From NCBI GenBank assembly GCA_031082105.1, contig JAVHLO010000190.1, positions 1 to 6,754 on the forward strand: a stretch of 6,754 nucleotides of DNA, written 5' to 3'. Shown here one piece after another: positions 5,956-6,754 of the stretch. The notes under the pieces were generated by a model, which did not search any database, was not told where the DNA came from, and worked only from the letters and a program-made list of their open reading frames with translations. The first letter of the stretch is position 1. Every line of letters begins with the position of its first letter. Position numbers and translations under genes: made by a program. The stretch is from Planctomycetota bacterium (lineage in GTDB: Bacteria; Planctomycetota; MHYJ01; JACQXL01; JAVHLO01).

Positions 5956-5962
5956 CTGGCCC

Positions 5963-6679
5963 ATGGGAAAATGTCCTTCATGTGGTACGGAGGCCGGAAC
6001 CATTACCCGGTTCTGTCCCTCCTGCGGGGCTGCGCTCGCTGAGGAGACCGGAGCGCCGCGCACCGCGGGGGCCGCACAGTTCGTGGACGGCGAGATCGTC
6101 TTCCACGACCGCAAGGTCACTACGGGCCGGGCCTCCGCCAGGAAATGCCCGCGCTGCGGCGTCCCGATGAAGATCATCGCCCGCGAGGGGATCGAGGTCG
6201 ATGTCTGCGAAACCTGCGGCGGGTCGTGGTTCGATTGCGGGGAACTCAACCGCCTCCTCCAGAAACACGCCAAAATCTACTCCTATGACGAAGTCAGGGA
6301 GATCCGGAAGGTCATCGGCCCACCGCACCAGATTACGGAGCGGGTCCAGTACGTGAAATGCCCGGTCTGCAACCACCTCATGAACCGCACGAACTACGGC
6401 AAGTTCTCGGGGGTCATCGTCGATCGGTGCAGGGACCACGGTATCTGGCTGGACAAGGGCGAGTTCGAGAAGATATCGGACTTCGTAGCGAAGGGCGGGC
6501 TGGAACTCGAAAAGATCGCCAAGACCGAGGAAGACAGCCAGACCCGGATTCGGACTGGGTCATCGACGACTCGCGTCCCCCTCTCGGACGACGAGACGAT
6601 CTGGCGCGAATCGGGCCCCCGGCAGAAGAGTTGGCTCGAGGCGTTCCTGGCGGAGATTTTCGGGTTCGGCAAGTGGTAG
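5963..6679 (+). CDS. Triple zinc-ribbon protein with two zf-TFIIB domains
   Basis: 238 residues, no membrane segment or signal peptide. Three metal-binding modules can be seen. Module 1 is a short zinc ribbon (Cys4, Cys7, Cys18, Cys21). Module 2 is a zf-TFIIB domain (Cys62, Cys65, Cys82, Cys85, then the typical GGSWFDCGELNRLL tail). Module 3 is a second, diverged zf-TFIIB domain (Cys133, Cys136, Cys156 and His159 in RCRDHGIWLDKGEFEKI), in which the last ligand is His. A charged linker (about 178-222) leads to an aromatic C-terminus, SWLEAFLAEIFGFGKW. The family is widespread in bacteria but its function is not established; nucleic-acid or protein binding is plausible. The ATG at 5963 is chosen because it opens directly on ribbon 1 and sits at the predicted transcription start. 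It is divergent from pgsA with 153 bases between the starts. The domain call is firm; no function is assigned. Confidence -1.
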   Translation: MGKCPSCGTEAGTITRFCPSCGAALAEETGAPRTAGAAQFVDGEIVFHDRKVTTGRASARKCPRCGVPMKIIAREGIEVDVCETCGGSWFDCGELNRLLQKHAKIYSYDEVREIRKVIGPPHQITERVQYVKCPVCNHLMNRTNYGKFSGVIVDRCRDHGIWLDKGEFEKISDFVAKGGLELEKIAKTEEDSQTRIRTGSSTTRVPLSDDETIWRESGPRQKSWLEAFLAEIFGFGKW

Positions 6680-6685
6680 CGTCTT

Positions 6686-6727
6686 TTGGAGCGTCAAAGC
6701 CGCAGCTTTGACCTTGGAGTGCCAATG
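6686..6727. repeat. Direct repeat pair at the right edge
   Basis: TTGGAGCGTCAAAG (6686-6699) and TTGGAGTGCCAATG (6714-6727) match at 11 of 14 positions with a 28-base period, and the hairpin above lies across the first unit. The array may continue past the window edge. It resembles the TTGGAGTG/CAAAGC-type intergenic repeats I associate with Verrucomicrobia-like genomes, but that link is from memory and unchecked. Confidence -1.
6693..6712 (+). terminator. Perfect hairpin after the zinc-ribbon gene
   Basis: GTCAAAGC and GCTTTGAC form a perfect 8-bp stem around a 4-base loop (CGCA), starting 14 bases after the stop codon. No U run follows, so a classical intrinsic terminator is not shown. It may end or stabilise the zinc-ribbon mRNA, or it may be part of the repeat that continues to the right edge. 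Confidence -1.
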
Positions 6728-6754
6728 ACGGCCTGCCCCATTCCTGAAGGCGGC

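Noticed and set aside
1..6754. CRISPR array, tRNA, rRNA, insertion sequence or phage genes
   Set aside because: No regularly spaced identical repeats, no cloverleaf or rRNA sequence, and no transposase or integrase motif was seen.

Overview
The window is GC-rich bacterial DNA that is densely coded. Most starts have clear AGGAG-type ribosome binding sites, and two genes start with GTG. The lineage cannot be fixed from the sequence alone. A SpoIIE/STAS/HATPase partner-switching set, a zf-TFIIB zinc-ribbon protein, and short palindromic repeats between genes would fit a Gram-negative environmental or candidate phylum (Planctomycetes/Verrucomicrobia-like, Hydrogenedentes, Omnitrophota and similar). 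This is inference.

Layout: six genes are read leftward from a promoter near 5856-5884. They are PgsA-type CDP-alcohol phosphatidyltransferase (5809-5210), a GAF-GGDEF diguanylate cyclase (5213-4032, overlapping pgsA by ATGA), a membrane RsbU-type SpoIIE phosphatase with a long proline-rich N-terminal tail (3928-1835), an RsbW-like HATPase kinase (1683-1252), an RsbV-like STAS antagonist (1120-770), and a DUF58 protein cut by the left edge (581-1). One gene is read rightward from a divergent promoter: a triple zinc-ribbon protein (5963-6679). Its predicted transcript starts at or next to the ATG, so the mRNA would be leaderless.

The gene-free gaps are short (the longest is 188 bases), but several hold structure. 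The rsbV-DUF58 gap has an inverted repeat whose arms are built of 8-base units (622-711) plus a strong hairpin just after the rsbV-like stop (723-748). The gap between the cyclase and the phosphatase is almost filled by an inverted repeat whose arms are built of 7-base units (3948-4027). A perfect 8-bp hairpin follows the zinc-ribbon gene.

How the genes may work together: the phosphatase senses an extracytoplasmic signal and dephosphorylates the STAS protein at a conserved serine. The HATPase kinase phosphorylates the same site. Free STAS protein then controls an output. No sigma factor is present in the window. The neighbouring diguanylate cyclase is a plausible but untested output, by analogy with the Pseudomonas HsbR-HsbA-HsbD arrangement. 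Translational coupling of the cyclase to pgsA also links c-di-GMP production to phospholipid synthesis at the level of expression.
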